Source: Cyclobacterium xiamenense (GTDB lineage: Bacteria; Bacteroidota; Bacteroidia; Cytophagales; Cyclobacteriaceae). Taken from it: a stretch of DNA of 64,000 bases. The stretch lies in NCBI RefSeq assembly GCF_009467825.1, contig NZ_WIOK01000016.1, positions 1 to 64,000 on the forward strand. The letters are read 5' to 3'. The position numbers and the translations under genes are program-made. The notes beneath the pieces were generated by a model, which had not been told where the DNA came from, ran no database searches, and saw only the letters and a program-made list of their open reading frames with translations. Of the stretch, positions 61,867 through 64,000 are shown piece after piece (the first letter of the stretch is position 1; every line of letters starts with the position of its first letter).

Positions 61867-64000
61867 ACTCCATCGCCTCGCCCTTTCCAAAGCCATAGCT
61901 GATACCAAACGTGATAAAGCGGCCCCGCAGGCGGTAGTCGTATTGGGTGAAGTTGTTCTGCACCGTTTCGTTTTCAAATATCCTGGAGGCAAAAGCATCC
62001 CGTATGCTGAGGTTTAAGATAGTTTTTCCCTTCATAATTTTCTTTCGAAGGCCGATATCGGCCAATGCATAGCCGCTAATGGTTCGCTGAAAGGTCTGAT
62101 AGGCCGATTGGTAATTGCCGATCAGTTCCAGGGTAAAATCTGCCGGCAGGCTAAACTTGGAGGTTAGCCGGGCTGACCATTGGTCGGCCGTGAAATCAAA
62201 CGGACTGGCTTCGAATGTTCCTTCCCGGTTGAAGTAGTTGTAATTAAAATCCGCATTGAGGGACAACCAATCATTGGGCGTGATTTTTCCGTTTATTTCC
62301 AGGCCAGTGGCTTTGTTGGTGCCAATATTCATGGGCATGGTGATCGCTACGTTGTCTTCAAAAGTAGTTACGTTTTCCACCGTTTGCGTGATGTAGCGGT
62401 GATAGATCGAACTGCTCAGCGACAGAAGCTCCAGGTCCAAAATACCCGTGATTTCGTAACTGTCGGTCAGTTCTGGCAGCAGCTCCGGATTTCCGGTCCG
62501 GATACTGAAATTGTTTCGGATGTTGTAAAAGGGATTTAGGTCAAAAAGCCGGGGTCGGGAGATGCGTCGGGAATAGCCTCCCTGCAGGGAAAAGTTATCG
62601 GCCAGTTTGTACGAACTGTGCAGGGTCGGGAATAGGTTGGTGAAATTCTTCCGGTTTTCTTCCTCGGTTTGCTCCAGCAGGGTATTCAGGTCGGTGTTTT
62701 CTGCCCTAATTCCGAGTTTGAGGCCAAACTTGTCGCCCTCATAGGCACCGGTACTGTATACGCCCAGTACTTTTTGCATGAAGAAAAACGTATTGGTACG
62801 CTCGGGTATTTCCTGCCAGCCGCCGTTTTCAAAGCCCAGAATCGCAAAATCATTGCGAACATCGGTGATCAGGTACTGACCACCCGATTCAAAGGTGATC
62901 TTATCGGTCATTGGCCGGGTGTAATCGGCTTTAAATGTATACTCCCACTGCCCAAAATCGGTATCGGTCTGCTGCCGGTCCTGCAAGGCAGATTCGCCAA
63001 ACGAAGGCAGGTTATCGAAAGAAGATTGCTGCTCTTTGGCAAACGAACTACCCAACGCACTAATCAAGAGGTAGTGGTCGTCCTTGTCCGAAAAATCACT
63101 CTTGTACTGCAATTCGTACTGCCATTTGGGATTGGTGGCTTCCGTGGCTTCATCTCGCGTCCAGCCCGCATGCGGCGCCGCGGTCCCGGTTTTGGCCGTA
63201 AAGTTTCCATTGGAATACTCGGTCTCCAACTCGTATGCAAAATTGCCGGTAAGGGAGAGCACATTGCGCTCGTTGATGTGGTAATCGGTACCCAGGATCA
63301 GGTTGAAAAACGTTTCGTTTTTCTCCCCATCACCCCTATTTCGGATAAAGGTCTGTTCGCTAAGGTTGCTGTTTAGGGTCTCAAAGGTTTCGGGAAAGGT
63401 CCGGTGCCCCAGGCCCAGTTGGCTAAACAGGTTGAATTTGTCCGTGCGTTTGTTTAGGCTAAAGCCCAAACTGTGGTTGTTCGGTACGCCGGTATTGAGT
63501 GTGATGGAACCGTTTACGCCTCTCTTTTCTTCTTTTTTTAGCACGATATTGATGATGCCCGAGGTACCCTCGGCATCGTATTTGGCAGAGGGATTGGTAA
63601 TTACCTCCACGCGGTCAATCATATCTGCGGTGATGGTACCCAGGGCATTGCCACCATCACTGGCCAGGACCGAGGGCTTTCCGTTGATCAGAATCTGAAC
63701 ACCCCCAATGCCCCGGAGCTGGATCTGCCCTTCGATATTCACGGTGACCGAAGGTACATTATTCAACACTTCCAACGCACTGGCTCCGGTGCTGCTCAGG
63801 TCTTGGCCTACGTTAAAAACACGCTTATCCAACTGAAACTCGGTCGTAGATCGCTCACCTCGAATGACAACCTCATCCATTAGCTCGCTATCTTCGGAAA
63901 GGCGAATGGTGCCCAAATTCACCGTGCCGTCGATCACCGTGTACTCGGAGATGCGGGTGGTAATAAATCCGATAAAGCTGATTTCCAGAATAAAATCCGT
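61844..64000 (-). CDS. TonB-dependent receptor, outer-membrane beta-barrel family (5' end outside the window)
   Basis: This partial gene has 719 codons inside the window and continues past position 64000, since the frame is open to the edge (FILEISFIGFI just before). That edge segment is the end of a carboxypeptidase-regulatory-like domain. The TonB plug follows (VIRGERSTTEFQLDKRVFNV, shown here as VIRGERSTTEFQ; SVLASDGGNAL), then a PF14905-type barrel. The C-terminus is FSGQKRF. It is similar in type to the receptor at 55318-57780, but the two differ in sequence. No SusD partner is visible. The ligand is unknown. Confidence 0.9.
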   Translation of the reverse strand, partial: TDFILEISFIGFITTRISEYTVIDGTVNLGTIRLSEDSELMDEVVIRGERSTTEFQLDKRVFNVGQDLSSTGASALEVLNNVPSVTVNIEGQIQLRGIGGVQILINGKPSVLASDGGNALGTITADMIDRVEVITNPSAKYDAEGTSGIINIVLKKEEKRGVNGSITLNTGVPNNHSLGFSLNKRTDKFNLFSQLGLGHRTFPETFETLNSNLSEQTFIRNRGDGEKNETFFNLILGTDYHINERNVLSLTGNFAYELETEYSNGNFTAKTGTAAPHAGWTRDEATEATNPKWQYELQYKSDFSDKDDHYLLISALGSSFAKEQQSSFDNLPSFGESALQDRQQTDTDFGQWEYTFKADYTRPMTDKITFESGGQYLITDVRNDFAILGFENGGWQEIPERTNTFFFMQKVLGVYSTGAYEGDKFGLKLGIRAENTDLNTLLEQTEEENRKNFTNLFPTLHSSYKLADNFSLQGGYSRRISRPRLFDLNPFYNIRNNFSIRTGNPELLPELTDSYEITGILDLELLSLSSSIYHRYITQTVENVTTFEDNVAITMPMNIGTNKATGLEINGKITPNDWLSLNADFNYNYFNREGTFEASPFDFTADQWSARLTSKFSLPADFTLELIGNYQSAYQTFQRTISGYALADIGLRKKIMKGKTILNLSIRDAFASRIFENETVQNNFTQYDYRLRGRFITFGISYGFGKGEAMEFSGQKRF

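Noticed and set aside
62669-63376. Open frame of 235 codons on the forward strand
   Set aside because: It is antisense to the second receptor gene and resembles no protein family.
1-64000. CRISPR array, insertion sequence, integrase or rRNA operon
   Set aside because: No spaced direct repeats, transposase motifs, integrase motifs or rRNA segments were recognised on either strand.

Overview
The window looks like a chromosomal segment of a member of the Bacteroidota. The evidence is a SusC/SusD pair, large TonB-dependent receptors with N-terminal carboxypeptidase-regulatory-like domains, a GSCFA-family protein, many short lipoprotein signals, few Shine-Dalgarno sites, and promoters of the Bacteroidota type (TTG, 19-20 bases, TAnnTTTG). 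No rRNA, CRISPR array, transposase or integrase was recognised. The genus cannot be fixed from the sequence alone. The Planctomycetes-style redox genes and the large free-living gene repertoire suggest an aquatic or soil relative of the Cytophagales or Saprospirales (inference).

Layout. 0.3-5.9 kb: a forward run of a GSCFA SGNH-type hydrolase, a YyaL-type thioredoxin-domain protein and the replication-restart helicase PriA, facing a small NTF2-like lipoprotein. 6.7-15.1 kb: a tight seven-gene operon of alpha/beta hydrolase, acetoacetate-decarboxylase-like protein, two small membrane proteins, patatin-like phospholipase, membrane-anchored metallophosphoesterase and a cholesterol-oxidase-like GMC flavoprotein. 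This is probably an uncharacterised lipid or sterol oxidation pathway. 15.1-20.4 kb (reverse): a second tight operon with a DUF5675 protein, a multi-pass membrane protein carrying an N-acetylmuramidase domain, and two different DUF4230-like membrane proteins. This is probably an uncharacterised membrane-tethered murein-hydrolase system. 20.8-23.4 kb: an IorAB-type molybdenum hydroxylase, ending at a clear bidirectional terminator. 23.6-28.3 kb (reverse): SusC/SusD without companion enzymes, followed by a gene-free stretch of about 1.2 kb that is partly very AT-rich.

29.5-32.9 kb: a proteostasis group (LemA, M48 protease, CbpA-like DnaJ protein, CbpM) and tRNA-Val(GAC). 33.0-41.4 kb: four forward genes of a type better known from Planctomycetes and Verrucomicrobia (ceramidase-like protein, PVC-type heme protein, DUF1549/DUF1553 cytochrome, DUF1501 protein). 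41.9-47.3 kb (reverse): a Tat-exported class V aminotransferase, a PQQ-type quinoprotein with a heme c site, and an M28 peptidase. 47.3-51.9 kb: translation and central metabolism, with a TruC-like pseudouridine synthase, MnmA, a gluconokinase/6-phosphogluconate dehydrogenase fusion and the ribosome-rescue hydrolase ArfB. 52.2-55.3 kb: IlvE, a DinB/YfiT protein and a divergent MocR-type regulator. 55.3-64.0 kb: two TonB-dependent receptors of the outer-membrane beta-barrel family (the second runs off the window), two AraC-type regulators, a cupin protein and an orphan histidine kinase.

The best candidates for undescribed systems are the GMC/patatin/metallophosphoesterase operon (6687-15073) and the muramidase/DUF4230/DUF5675 operon (15095-20394). 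They converge tail to tail. Start codons were moved from the longest open frame to an internal ATG wherever a signal peptide, domain edge or upstream gene made that the better choice; each case is noted.
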